Source of the DNA: Alphaproteobacteria bacterium
GTDB taxonomy: Bacteria > Pseudomonadota > Alphaproteobacteria > Caulobacterales > Parvularculaceae
DNA: 64,000 nucleotides
Assembly (NCBI GenBank): GCA_013151255.1
Contig: JAADIQ010000098.1
Span: forward strand, 1-64,000
Reading direction: 5' to 3'
Under the pieces are notes generated by a model. It made no database searches. It saw nothing but the letters and a program-made list of their open reading frames with translations, and was not told the DNA's origin. Shown one piece after another: positions 39,070-49,190 of this stretch (its first letter is position 1; every line of letters begins with the position of its first letter). Made by a program: the position numbers and the translations under genes.

Positions 39070-40107
39070 ATGATCGAAGATTATTCTGGGACGCAAATGT
39101 ATGCCGAGGCGGCGCAGGCCAGTGATCGCGTAGAACAACAATCTAGAGAGATCAGGCCTGGCGTTGATGAGCTCGGCCGGATGTTTGGGGCCAACCGGTT
39201 TCATACCGTCCTCACCTGCGCACGCGGAAGTTCCGATCATGCCGCAACCTACGCCAAATATTTGATTGAGACGGAACTTGGCATTCCCGTCGCATCTTTC
39301 GCGCCTTCAATCGCGTCGGTTTATCATGCGCGACAGCGTTTGGAAGGCGCTTTGTTTCTGGCGATCTCACAATCGGGCGAGAGCCCTGATCTTTTGGCGG
39401 CGGCGGAGCATGCGAAAAAATACGGGGCAAGCGTTGCGGCCCTCGTCAATAACACAAGCAGTCCGCTTGCTGATGGTGCAGATATTGTAATCCCTATGGG
39501 CGCCGGGCCGGAACTGAGCGTGGCGGCGACAAAGTCGTTCATCTGTTCTCTTTGCGCCATTGCGCGCATCGTTGAGGCGGGCGCCAACAACACAAAGCTC
39601 AGCGCCGCATTGCCAGGCCTCCCGTCAGCGCTTTCCAAGGCGTGGTTATGTGATTGGTCGGAAGCGATTGAGCCGCTGGCGTCCGCGACAAATCTTTTTG
39701 TCATCAGCCGCGGGCTCGGTCTGTCCATCGCTTGCGAAGCGGCGCTAAAACTCAAAGAGACTTGCGCCCTGCATGCCGAAGGCTATAGCGCCGCCGAGGT
39801 GAAGCATGGCCCCATGGCGATAGCCTCCGACGGGTTTCCTGTCCTGGCTTTTGCCCCCTCGGACAAAACAGGCATAGGCTTCGATGCGCTGATAGAAGAA
39901 TTTTCATCGAGAGGCGTTAATTGCATGGTCGCCGGACTAAACCTGGCTAATGCGCTGCATTTGCCGAGCGTTGATGCGGGCGCTCACCAACTCACCCCAA
40001 TCGTACAAATACTCTCATTTTACCGCTTCGCGAACGCCCTGTCCTGCCGCCGTGGTCTCAACCCCGACGCACCGCCATTTTTAAAAAAGATCACGGAGAC
40101 GCGCTGA
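39070..40107 (+). CDS. SIS-domain sugar isomerase, GlmS C-terminal-like; probable glucosamine-6-phosphate deaminase (NagB-II type)
   Basis: TVLTCARGSSDHAATYAKYLIETELG; LAISQSGESPDLLAAAEHAKKYGA; AEGYSAAEVKHGPMAI. Confidence 0.88.
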   Translation: MIEDYSGTQMYAEAAQASDRVEQQSREIRPGVDELGRMFGANRFHTVLTCARGSSDHAATYAKYLIETELGIPVASFAPSIASVYHARQRLEGALFLAISQSGESPDLLAAAEHAKKYGASVAALVNNTSSPLADGADIVIPMGAGPELSVAATKSFICSLCAIARIVEAGANNTKLSAALPGLPSALSKAWLCDWSEAIEPLASATNLFVISRGLGLSIACEAALKLKETCALHAEGYSAAEVKHGPMAIASDGFPVLAFAPSDKTGIGFDALIEEFSSRGVNCMVAGLNLANALHLPSVDAGAHQLTPIVQILSFYRFANALSCRRGLNPDAPPFLKKITETR

Positions 40108-41261
40108 TGCTGGCAATTCATGGCGGCGAAATTCTTGTTGACGATGCATTCAGAAGCGATGTCTGTGTGTTGGTTTGCGATGGCGCCATCAAGGATATTG
40201 TGAGCCAATCTGATGCGCCGTCGCAGGCGGATCGCTACGACCTTAAAGGCGGATATCTCACGGCCGGTTTTATTGACCTGCAAGTCAATGGCGGCGGCGG
40301 CGTCATGTTCAATGATGCGCCGACCGTCCAAACGATAGAAAAAATTGCAGCCGCCCATCGTGCATTCGGTACGACAGGTTTTTTGCCGACGCTCATCAGT
40401 GATGATTTTGACATTATCCGCGAAGCGATCTGCGCGGTGGACGAGGCCATAAAGATTGGAGCGCCGGGTGTTCTCGGTATTCACCTCGAAGGCCCGTTCC
40501 TGAATGCAGAAAAACGCGGCGTGCATGACGTAAAAAAGCTGTTGCCGCTCGATGAGGCGTCGATAGATTTGATCTCATCGCTGAAGAACGGCGTAACGCT
40601 TGTGACTTTGGCCCCAGAAATGACAATGCCGGGCCAGATACGGGCGTTGACAGAGCGCGGCGTCATCGTTGCGGCCGGCCATACAAATGCTAGCTATGCG
40701 CAAATTAATGCGGCTATCGCAGAAGGCCTCAGCGGTTTTACGCATTTGTTTAACGCCATGTCGCAGCTAGGCTCGCGCGAGCCCGGCGCGGTTGGCGCCG
40801 CACTCGATTCAGACAGCGTGTGGGCTGGGATCATCATTGACGGCTTCCATGTTCACGACGCGTCGTTGCGCCTTGCGTTAAAGTGCATGTCGCCGGCCCG
40901 TGTTGCGCTTGTCACCGATTCCATGGCGACAGTTGGCAGTGATATCGATAGCTTTTCGTTAGGCGGCGCCATCGTAACGTCTAACAATGGCAAGCTTACA
41001 ACACCGCAAGGCACGCTTGCCGGCTCCACGCTCAACATGATGCTGGCGGTAAAAAACTGCCGTGCACGCTTAAATGTTGATCTTGCAACCGCGATACAAA
41101 TGGCGACGGCAACCCCTTCGCGAGCGTTAGGCTTACAAAATGCCCGGGGAGCGATTTTCACAAGCATGAAGGCCGACCTGGTTCACTTTTCCAGCCAATT
41201 TGATGTCGTTGAAACCTGGATCAACGGCAGCGCCAGCGCGTCGTCAAACCGGGATCGGTAA
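40107..41261 (+). CDS. nagA: N-acetylglucosamine-6-phosphate deacetylase
   Basis: GGYLTAGFIDLQVNGGGGVMFNDAP; GIHLEGPFLNAEKRGVHD; VAAGHTNASY; FTHLFNAMSQLGSREPG; LVTDSMATVG. Confidence 0.95.
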   Translation: MLAIHGGEILVDDAFRSDVCVLVCDGAIKDIVSQSDAPSQADRYDLKGGYLTAGFIDLQVNGGGGVMFNDAPTVQTIEKIAAAHRAFGTTGFLPTLISDDFDIIREAICAVDEAIKIGAPGVLGIHLEGPFLNAEKRGVHDVKKLLPLDEASIDLISSLKNGVTLVTLAPEMTMPGQIRALTERGVIVAAGHTNASYAQINAAIAEGLSGFTHLFNAMSQLGSREPGAVGAALDSDSVWAGIIIDGFHVHDASLRLALKCMSPARVALVTDSMATVGSDIDSFSLGGAIVTSNNGKLTTPQGTLAGSTLNMMLAVKNCRARLNVDLATAIQMATATPSRALGLQNARGAIFTSMKADLVHFSSQFDVVETWINGSASASSNRDR

Positions 41262-41264
41262 GCC

Positions 41265-42356
41265 ATGCCCCAGCGGCCGGAAAACCAACGCTTGTTGTCC
41301 ATCGACGCGCTACGTGGTTTCGATATGTTCTGGATTATCGGCGGCGATTTTCTGGCGCATGCGCTTGCCGACGCCACAGCTTTTCCCGCTTTCTTGTGGC
41401 TGTCCGCACAAATGCGCCATGCCGATTGGATCGGCGTCAATTTATACGATCTGGTATTTCCGCTATTTATGTTTTTGTCGGGCGCGTCTGCGGCAATCGT
41501 CCTATCGCGCAAGGATAATTCAAAAGCTCCCAGTACTTATATATCCGGCGCGGCAAAACGAGCGCTGATCCTGATCCTTTTGGGAATAGCGTATAATTGG
41601 GGGTGGGATATAACCGCTGAACGTTTTCGTATTCCCAGCGTGCTTGGTCTTATCGGCGTTGCATATCTCATCGCCATGATAATCCTTGTCACAATCAAAT
41701 CCTGGCCGCGGCGCGCAATGATGCTTGTAGCAATCTGGGTTTTTGTCGCATTGCTTCAACTCGCTACGCCAGTACCCGGTTTTGGCGCCGGCGACCTCAC
41801 CGCTGCGGGCTCCATCAATGGATGGATAGACCGAACTTTTTTGCCGGGCCGGCTCTATGGCGGCGCTTATGATCCCGAAGGGCTGCTCGGCATGATTTCA
41901 GGCGCGAGCATTACATTGGCCGGCGCCTTTGCAGGGGCGCTGCTGGTAAAACCAAACAAGACTTATTTAAAAAAGACCGCCATCCTTGCCGGGACGGGCA
42001 TCGTTCTCATCCTATCGGGTTTAGCTTTGGCGCCATACTATCCACCGATCAAGAAACTATGGACGGTGACGTTTGACCTCATTGCCATCGGCGCCTGTAA
42101 CATATTCCTGGCGCTTTTCATTATACTGATCGAGCAGCTTCGCTTACGGCGGTGGGCAACATTCTTTGCGGTCATTGGGGCCAACTCCATCGCCATCTAT
42201 ATGGTTGCGCGCTTTTTTGCCTATCCGGTGCTTATTCCGCTTTCGACTTTTGACGGATCAATCGGGTTGAGGATTTTAGGCATTATCGCCATTCTCGCGG
42301 TCGAGTGGGGCTTGCTTTTCGCCCTCTACCGCAAGCGGATTTTCGTGAAAGTTTGA
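41265..42356 (+). CDS. DUF5009/heparan-alpha-glucosaminide N-acetyltransferase-like membrane protein (NagX-like)
   Basis: MPQRPENQRLLSIDALRGFDMFWIIGGDF; YDLVFPLFMFLSGASAAIVLSRK; multiple TM segments. Confidence 0.87.
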   Translation: MPQRPENQRLLSIDALRGFDMFWIIGGDFLAHALADATAFPAFLWLSAQMRHADWIGVNLYDLVFPLFMFLSGASAAIVLSRKDNSKAPSTYISGAAKRALILILLGIAYNWGWDITAERFRIPSVLGLIGVAYLIAMIILVTIKSWPRRAMMLVAIWVFVALLQLATPVPGFGAGDLTAAGSINGWIDRTFLPGRLYGGAYDPEGLLGMISGASITLAGAFAGALLVKPNKTYLKKTAILAGTGIVLILSGLALAPYYPPIKKLWTVTFDLIAIGACNIFLALFIILIEQLRLRRWATFFAVIGANSIAIYMVARFFAYPVLIPLSTFDGSIGLRILGIIAILAVEWGLLFALYRKRIFVKV

Positions 42357-42565
42357 GCAGGTAAAGAGTTTGCGGCCTTGCGCGAGCCCCCCGTCAGCGC
42401 AGCCGTTTGCCTGCCGGGCCCAATAATCCGCCTGATTTTCCGGCGTTTACCATAATCACTGGCTTTACAAAGGTATAGCACCAATTTAATACATATTATG
42501 GGCCGCGTTGGCGACTTTACTATAGGTTTTCTGAGGCGGCCGTTTGCGTGGAGCCAAATTAGCCT

Positions 42566-43477
42566 GTGGCGAAACACAGGGACATGGGGGCGTGGATGCC
42601 AACTGAGCACCTGAATGAACGATTCGTTGAGATCGACAGCTGGTCTACTGCGGAAGCCGTTGAGGCCATGCTGGAAGGACAATTGAGCGCTGTTGCGGCG
42701 GTAAAGCCGATTACGCCGCTGATTGCCAAGGCGAGCGAGCATGCATCGGCGAGGTTGGCGCGCGGCGGACGGTTGGTTTATGTCGGCGCCGGTACATCGG
42801 GGCGAATTGCCGCTCAGGACGGCGTTGAATTGACGCCCACCTTTGGCTGGCCAAAAGACAGAATCAAATTTGTCATTGCTGGAGGGCTGGAGGCATTAGC
42901 CGCAAGCGCTGAGGCCGCAGAAGACGACGGCGGCGCATCTGCTGAAGCGCTTTCTTCTTTAAACTTGAACGCCGAGGATGTTGTTATCGGCGTTGCGGCC
43001 AGCGGCGAAACCCGGTTCACTGTCAGCGCGCTTGAGGCTGCGAACAAGGTTGGCGCCCTTACGATTGGTATTGCGAACAACGAAAACACGCCCCTGCTTC
43101 AAGTGGCGGAATTCGGGCTTTGCGCGGAAACAGGAAGCGAGCTTGTCGCCGGGTCAACACGGATGAAAGCCGGGACTGCACAGAAAGTAATCCTCAACCT
43201 GTTTTCGACGGCGACAATGATCCGTTGCGGGAGGGTCTATAAGGGCTTGATGGTGAATATGCTGATTTCCAATTCAAAACTGAAACGGCGCGCAACTGAA
43301 ATCGTGCAGCAGCTCACAAATACTGATGTTGAAACCGCAACAAAAGCGATTGAAGCCGGGCAGGGGGATTTAAAGTCTGCAATTTTAATCGGCCTGGGCT
43401 ATGGTCGCGAAGAAGCCGCCTCCCGGCTCCAATCCAGTAACGGCAACCTGCGGGCCGCCATTGAGAACAACAGCTAA
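42566..43477 (+). CDS. murQ: N-acetylmuramic acid 6-phosphate etherase
   Basis: TEHLNERFVEIDSWSTAEAVEAMLEGQLSAVAAVKPI; RLVYVGAGTSGRIAAQDGVELTPTFGWP; GSTRMKAGTAQKVILNLFSTATMI. Confidence 0.95.
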   Translation: MAKHRDMGAWMPTEHLNERFVEIDSWSTAEAVEAMLEGQLSAVAAVKPITPLIAKASEHASARLARGGRLVYVGAGTSGRIAAQDGVELTPTFGWPKDRIKFVIAGGLEALAASAEAAEDDGGASAEALSSLNLNAEDVVIGVAASGETRFTVSALEAANKVGALTIGIANNENTPLLQVAEFGLCAETGSELVAGSTRMKAGTAQKVILNLFSTATMIRCGRVYKGLMVNMLISNSKLKRRATEIVQQLTNTDVETATKAIEAGQGDLKSAILIGLGYGREEAASRLQSSNGNLRAAIENNS

Positions 43478-43488
43478 GGAATTTCTCC

Positions 43489-44208
43489 ATGGAGGATCTA
43501 AGCCCTAGCAAAGCCAGCAACACGCCGCTCTATCTACAAATTGCCAGCAACCTACGCAATCGGATCAACACTGGCGGCGTTGGCACGGGCGAAGCACTGC
43601 CGTCGGAGCGCGACCTGAGCGAGCTGACGGGCGCCTCGCGGGTCACCATTCGCAAAGCGATAGACACGTTAATCGCGGAGGGGTTGCTGTTTCGCAAGCA
43701 AGGCTCCGGCACTTTCGTATTGCCTCGGATCGAGGCGCCAGGCTCTTACTTAAGCGGATTTAGCGACGACGCGCGCGCCCGCGGAGATGAACCGCGCGCC
43801 CTATGGATTGTCAAAGCCTACGCCCCTCCAACCAGTGACGAGGCATCGCATCTGAATGTGTCCGCTAGTGCAGAAGTTGCACGATTAGGCCGTGTACGGC
43901 TTTCCGGCGGCGAGCCGTTGGCGATTGAGCATGCGGTGGTTCCGAAGCACCTGCTGCCGCCTTTGGATGATATCGGCGATTCTTTGTATGATGCTTTAGA
44001 AAGCATGGGCAACCGCCCCGTTACAGGCAAACAAAAAATTAGGGCGTCCCTCGCCACCCCGACTGAGGCCGGCTTGCTGATGATAAAGGAGAACAGCGAA
44101 ATTCTCCGTATCGAGCGGATAACAAAACTGGCCGATGGAACCGTTGTTGAGTTCACACGATCTGCTTATCGTGGCGACCGATACGATTTTGTTTCAGACC
44201 TTCAATAA
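43489..44208 (+). CDS. GntR-family regulator with UTRA domain (NagQ/HutC-type)
   Basis: PLYLQIASNLRNRINTGGVGTGEALPSERDLSELTGASRVTIRKAIDTLIAEGLLFRKQGSGTFV; UTRA-like C-terminus. Confidence 0.92.
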   Translation: MEDLSPSKASNTPLYLQIASNLRNRINTGGVGTGEALPSERDLSELTGASRVTIRKAIDTLIAEGLLFRKQGSGTFVLPRIEAPGSYLSGFSDDARARGDEPRALWIVKAYAPPTSDEASHLNVSASAEVARLGRVRLSGGEPLAIEHAVVPKHLLPPLDDIGDSLYDALESMGNRPVTGKQKIRASLATPTEAGLLMIKENSEILRIERITKLADGTVVEFTRSAYRGDRYDFVSDLQ

Positions 44209-44293
44209 GAAAGCCCCCGCGGGGAGAATTGCCTTTGCGTTGAATACGCAACTGGATTGTTGAGCAAAAATTTAAAAACACCTGTTATAGATT

Positions 44294-45982
44294 ATGCCGA
44301 ACCAAGAGCTTCTGGCGACACTTCAAACAATTGTTGGGCGCCGGTATGTTTTGACCGACCCCAAAAAGACTGCGCCATTTCGACATGGGTATCGGTCAGG
44401 CTCGGGCAAGGCCCTGGCGGTCGTCAGACCCGGCTGCCTCGTCGAGCAATGGCGCGCACTTCAAGCTTGTGTCGCGGCCGACAAAATAATCATTATGCAA
44501 GCTGCCAATACGGGCCTCACCGAAGGGTCAACGCCGACGATAGGCTATGATCGCGATGTCGTAATTTTCAATACACGGCGGATGAAGACAATTCAGGTTT
44601 TGCCCGACGCCCGTCAAATCATTGCATTTCCCGGAGCGACGCTGTTTGATCTTGAAGGCCTTTTGCAGAAATGTAACCGCGAGCCACACTCCGTCATCGG
44701 CTCTTCATGTATTGGCGCTTCGGTTGTGGGCGGCGTATGCAACAATTCCGGCGGCGCATTGGTCGCGCGCGGCCCCGCCTACACGCAATTATGTCTTTAT
44801 GCAGAAGTCAAAGCAGATAGACGGCTCACCCTCGTCAACGAATTGGGCATTGAGCTTGGGCAGGACCCGGAAGAGATGCTCGCGCGGCTCGAACGGAAAG
44901 AATATTCGCCTTCAGACATAAGCGGCAACACGCTGAAAGGCTCTGACAATGACTACGCGTCCTGGGTGCGAAATATCGATAGCCCAACCCCAGCACGCTT
45001 TAACGCCGATCCGCGCCGCCTTCATGGCGCCAGCGGTTGTGCAGGAAAGCTAGCTGTTTTCGCCGTACGATTGGACACATTTCCTAAACACGAATTAGAA
45101 AAAACCTATTATATCGGAACCAACGATCCCGCCGCGCTGACAAAGCTACGGCGCGACATACTCGGCAAATTCACAAATTTACCTGTATCGGCTGAGTACA
45201 TGCATCGGGACATGTTCAATATTTCGGAGCAATATGGGCGCGACACAGTTTGGTTGATTTTGTTACTTGGTACAAAATTTTTGCCGACATTTTTCGCCGC
45301 AAAAGCATCGATTGACGGGTGGCTTGCCGGAAGGAAGTTTTTTTCTCGCCAGCTCACGGATAGGGTGCTGCAAACAATAGCGAGAATTCTTCCCAACCCG
45401 CTCCCAAAAAGCATTAGGTCCTGGCGCGATCTATATGAGCACCACCTCATTTTAAAAATGAACGATCAAGGCGTTAGCGAAGCAACGGAATACTTAAGTT
45501 CCTCCTGTAAAAAATACGATTTTGGGTATTTTGAATGCTCCCCAAACGAAGCAAAGCTAGCTTTTCTGAATCGGTTTGCAGCGGCAGGCGCTGCTGTGCG
45601 GTTTGACGCCGTGCATAAAGGCGATGTTGAGGGTATTTTGGCGTTAGACATCGCCCTGCGTCGTGATGATAGCCAATGGTATGAAACTCTCCCTGAAGAT
45701 ATTGAGGCGGAGCTGTTGCACAAATTATATTATGGGCATTTTCTCTGTCATGTTCTGCATCAAGATTATATAATCAAAAAAGGCGCCAATATTGACGCTA
45801 TAAAACATCGCATGCTGGAGATTTTGGATCGGCGCGGCGCTAAATATCCCGCCGAACATAATGTCGGGCACTTGTATCAAGCAGGCGCCGTGCTTGCAGC
45901 GCACTACAAAACCATAGACCCAACCAACACATTTAACGCGGGCGTTGGGAAAATGGAGAAAACAAAAAACTATTCAAAATAA
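44294..45982 (+). CDS. dld: D-lactate dehydrogenase (quinone), FAD-binding, membrane-associated type
   Basis: 562 aa; QAANTGLTEGSTPTIGYDRDVVIFNTRRM; GSSCIGASVVGGVCNNSGGALVARGPAYTQL; KYPAEHNVGHLYQ. Confidence 0.93.
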   Translation: MPNQELLATLQTIVGRRYVLTDPKKTAPFRHGYRSGSGKALAVVRPGCLVEQWRALQACVAADKIIIMQAANTGLTEGSTPTIGYDRDVVIFNTRRMKTIQVLPDARQIIAFPGATLFDLEGLLQKCNREPHSVIGSSCIGASVVGGVCNNSGGALVARGPAYTQLCLYAEVKADRRLTLVNELGIELGQDPEEMLARLERKEYSPSDISGNTLKGSDNDYASWVRNIDSPTPARFNADPRRLHGASGCAGKLAVFAVRLDTFPKHELEKTYYIGTNDPAALTKLRRDILGKFTNLPVSAEYMHRDMFNISEQYGRDTVWLILLLGTKFLPTFFAAKASIDGWLAGRKFFSRQLTDRVLQTIARILPNPLPKSIRSWRDLYEHHLILKMNDQGVSEATEYLSSSCKKYDFGYFECSPNEAKLAFLNRFAAAGAAVRFDAVHKGDVEGILALDIALRRDDSQWYETLPEDIEAELLHKLYYGHFLCHVLHQDYIIKKGANIDAIKHRMLEILDRRGAKYPAEHNVGHLYQAGAVLAAHYKTIDPTNTFNAGVGKMEKTKNYSK

Positions 45983-45994
45983 CAGCAATAAATC

Positions 45995-46978
45995 TCACTT
46001 GAGCTTAACAACGACGCATGTTGCATCGTCAGATTTCTTTACCCGTATATACTTCCTGCATTCCGGGTCCGCATTCTCTGCACCGCGAACATCATCCGCC
46101 ACATAAAGAAGGGGATTTTTTTGGACGCGCTCAAACAAGTCCGTGTAATTGCCGAGCTCAAAGGTTTCTGTATATCGCAAAAACCCATCACTCATGAGTG
46201 CAAGACTGTCGCCGGCATTTAAAGGCGCGCGTTGAATGTTCAAATCGTCTACGTTTATCTCTGTCAGACTGAGAATTCGATAGCCGTCAGGCTGATTCAT
46301 CTTTTGTCGGTTTTCTTTCATGAACGGCGTCAGCTTGGAAACAAGTTCCGCATGCGACAAGTCCGGATTATATTTTCGTATCTCGCGAAGCGCTATCTGT
46401 GTTCTGTTTTCAAACGGTTCAAGCGAGTCATCATAAAATATACGCGTGTCTCCGGTTTCATCAGTAAACAACGCTTTGCAATCGCCCAGTGAGGCGATTT
46501 CTATTGCTCCCCCAAGCATTCTGACCATCACAAAGGCGGCTGAAGGCGCCAATGTTGAGCTACGATCAGAATTAGCGGACCCTTCCAAATATTTATTTCT
46601 GGTCGATGCAATGGCTCGGTTCATGATGTCAAGCGTTGGCGCTTCGGGCGTCGTCAGTAGCTCAAAATCCAAAAAACGGCTGAACGTGCGAACGAACCAA
46701 TACGCATCGCTTGGGTAGGGCAGCTTTTCATCGGAAACGCCTGTCGCTCCATCAAGAACCCATGCCGCTTTTTGCGTCCATCCAAAAAAATCTTCGTTCA
46801 CAACGCCGTCGCCAGCGAGCGAACAACCGGCTGATAAATCGAAACCTAACAACGCGTTTTCCATTGAAGCATCTGTCCTATTTTCTCGAAGCAAACCATG
46901 CGCAGCGCCGATTATCATCGATAGCATTTTGATCGCACGCCTCTCAACTAAAATCGCCAGTTCGCGCGCGATTGGCAT
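45995..46978 (-). CDS. PP2C-like serine/threonine phosphatase-family protein
   Basis: NEDFFGWTQKAAWVLDGATGVSDEK; AFVMVRMLGGAIEIASLGDCKALF; DSLALMSDGFLRY. Start may be MENALLGFD at 46864. Confidence 0.75.
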   Translation of the reverse strand: MPIARELAILVERRAIKMLSMIIGAAHGLLRENRTDASMENALLGFDLSAGCSLAGDGVVNEDFFGWTQKAAWVLDGATGVSDEKLPYPSDAYWFVRTFSRFLDFELLTTPEAPTLDIMNRAIASTRNKYLEGSANSDRSSTLAPSAAFVMVRMLGGAIEIASLGDCKALFTDETGDTRIFYDDSLEPFENRTQIALREIRKYNPDLSHAELVSKLTPFMKENRQKMNQPDGYRILSLTEINVDDLNIQRAPLNAGDSLALMSDGFLRYTETFELGNYTDLFERVQKNPLLYVADDVRGAENADPECRKYIRVKKSDDATCVVVKLK

Positions 46979-47328
46979 TGTCTATGAGACGTCTATCGCC
47001 CGACTTGCCGTAAGATAGGTATTGCAGAGCCAGCCTATTGCTAATGGAGGAAGCTGTTTGCTGCGATTGGCCGCTTCGTTTTGGGTTGAACTTACCGACG
47101 ACATCAGTTGTGCGAGGTTTGTTCGGTAAAGAAACTGGGCGCCAAAAGTACTGATAATTGGGGGGTATGGGGCAATCCTGGCGAAACAGCTCGGGTCTTT
47201 CTTTAAGCGGTAGCGACTGGCTAGAAGTTCACCCCAGAGCAAAGCTGGTAGAGCGGTTGGCTTTCGCGAAGCAGGTGATTGAATTTGCAACCCGGTCCAC
47301 CAAGGACCATAACCAGAACAGGGCGAGC

Positions 47329-48261
47329 CTATAAACGCGGGCAATCACAGGGCAACGTCAGGACAGGCAACTTTTGCGAGTTTGATAGAGCTGATACATG
47401 GATTACACGGTTACTCCAGCTGTGCGGATTTTTCATGAAGCCCTTCTTGTTGTGGTTGCAGAGCAAGAGAAGGCGAAAACAGCCGGCGGCGATGATGACG
47501 GTGGGCGGTAGCTTGTCGATGTTGTTGGCTAATATTGGCGACAGGTTAGGATTTTCACGTAAAGATGCGCCGTTTAAATACCAGTCCACTGTCGCATCGA
47601 TGCCAGCGCATGAAAGATAATAGGCGCCGTCTCCAAATTTGATGCGCGAGGCATAAGCTGAATGCGGCTGGCTGATATCAAGTATCGGATAGAGGAGGAA
47701 TTGTGCAGCGAGCTTTATCCGGCCCGCCACATGAACCCTATGGGCGACCGCCGCGGTAAGATTGCCGCCGGCGCTATCGCCCATGACGGCAAGGTGCTCT
47801 GGATCTGCGCCAATTGAGTTTGCGTATAGCGCCGCCCACTCTACGGCGGCTATGCAGTCGTTGAGACCGGCAGGAAACTTGTGCTCCGGCGCGAGACGGT
47901 AATCGATACTGAGAAAGATGGCGTCAGAGCGAGTGCATAGGGCCCGCATCAACTCGTCATAGCAGTCCAGGTCGCCCAGCGACCATCCGCCGCCATGAAA
48001 AAAAACTATCAACGGCGCCGGCCCCTTGCGTGGCGCGTTCGGCCGGTAAAGCCGCGCCGGAATTTCGCCTGCTTCGCGGGGAATACAAACTTCTGTCACA
48101 ACGCAATTGGTTTTTTCTGCACCAGAGAATTCGGCGAAAACGGCAGCCACGCCGTCGCGTGCATCGGCAACATCAAACGCCTGCTTCGTGGCGCCAGCTC
48201 CTTGCACATCGGGTACCAATTTTTGTAAAAGGACGGCGGTCTGCCGGTCGAGCATTCTCAA
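47329..48261 (-). pseudogene. alpha/beta hydrolase (HSL-type esterase) with disrupted C-terminus
   Basis: Intact VFFHGGGWSLGDLDCYD and VMGDSAGGNLTAAVAHR, but after PPTVIIAAGC the frame becomes unrelated; an HSL-like KIRTAGVTV is present in another frame near 47406-47434; no HGF catalytic-His block in frame. Confidence 0.75.
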
Positions 48262-48325
48262 CCTCGCAATATATGAGTTGCTACTATTTGTGCGCTGACC
48301 ACGCCTTCTAATTTCGCGAGCAACC

Positions 48326-49190
48326 TTAGTACCGGAAGATCACTCGGAAATCATAGATGCGCGGAGCCGTATAAAATCCCAGTTCTACGCCTGGAAACTC
48401 AGACAGATTAAATCCTTGAACGCGGATTGCTTGGTTAGTAGCGTTGCGGACGCCGCCTCGCCACTCCCATCGTCCGCCCGCCGTCTTGAGCGATACAAAA
48501 GCATTTAGGAGAACATACCTATCCTGAGCAAGAATGGGAGACGCTGTAATTTCGTTGAAGGACATGCCGCGATAGGATGCATCCACATGAGCCGTTGCAA
48601 CCAATCCCGGCGTTACTTGTGTTTCATAGGTCGCGCCAAGATGGGCGTTCCATTTTGGCGAATTGACTAACCCCCTGTCGCTAACATCGGTAACAACGCC
48701 GCCAACCAATGTTTCAAACTCATCATACTCGGCGTCGAGATATCCCACCGAGCCATTCAATGTCAGTGAATCAACAGGTTGTGCAACTATTTCAAGCTCA
48801 ACACCTTGCGCATGCGCGGCTGCGGCATTGGTGAAACGACTTACAAACACACCCGAGATAGGGTCGGCGCCGAATGATGTTACCTGAATATCAGTGTAGT
48901 CATTATAAAAATAGACTGCATTGAAGATCAGCCGTCCATCATACCAGCTTGATTTCATACCGCCTTCATAGCTCCAGACGAATTCCGGCTAACCTTGCCC
49001 TCTACGGTTAATAGAAAATCGACATTGTCAGAAGGCGTATAGAGCAGTGAGCCGCGCCCGGAAAACGAATCTACATCGCCATCGTTGCTCCCTGTGAACG
49101 TGTTTGTGTTGTAACCGTCGCGGCGCGTATAGGAAATATAGTAACGGCTTCCTTGATCAGAAGGAAGCGCGGCGACAAGAAAGAGCCACT
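48326..49190 (-). pseudogene. TonB-dependent receptor fragment (beta-barrel part only)
   Basis: 48326-48958 encodes the barrel C-terminus (GMKSSWYDGRLIFNAVYFYNDYTDIQV ... APRIYDFRVIFRY). Upstream, in another frame, DQGSRYYISYTRRDGYNTNTFTGSNDGDVDSFSGRGSLLYTPSDNVDFLLTVEG; in-frame TAG between; plug domain absent. Confidence 0.85.

Noticed and set aside
46982-47344. 120-aa minus-strand ORF next to the broken esterase
   Set aside because: No recognisable family or transposase motif; could be decayed DNA, insufficient evidence to call a gene.
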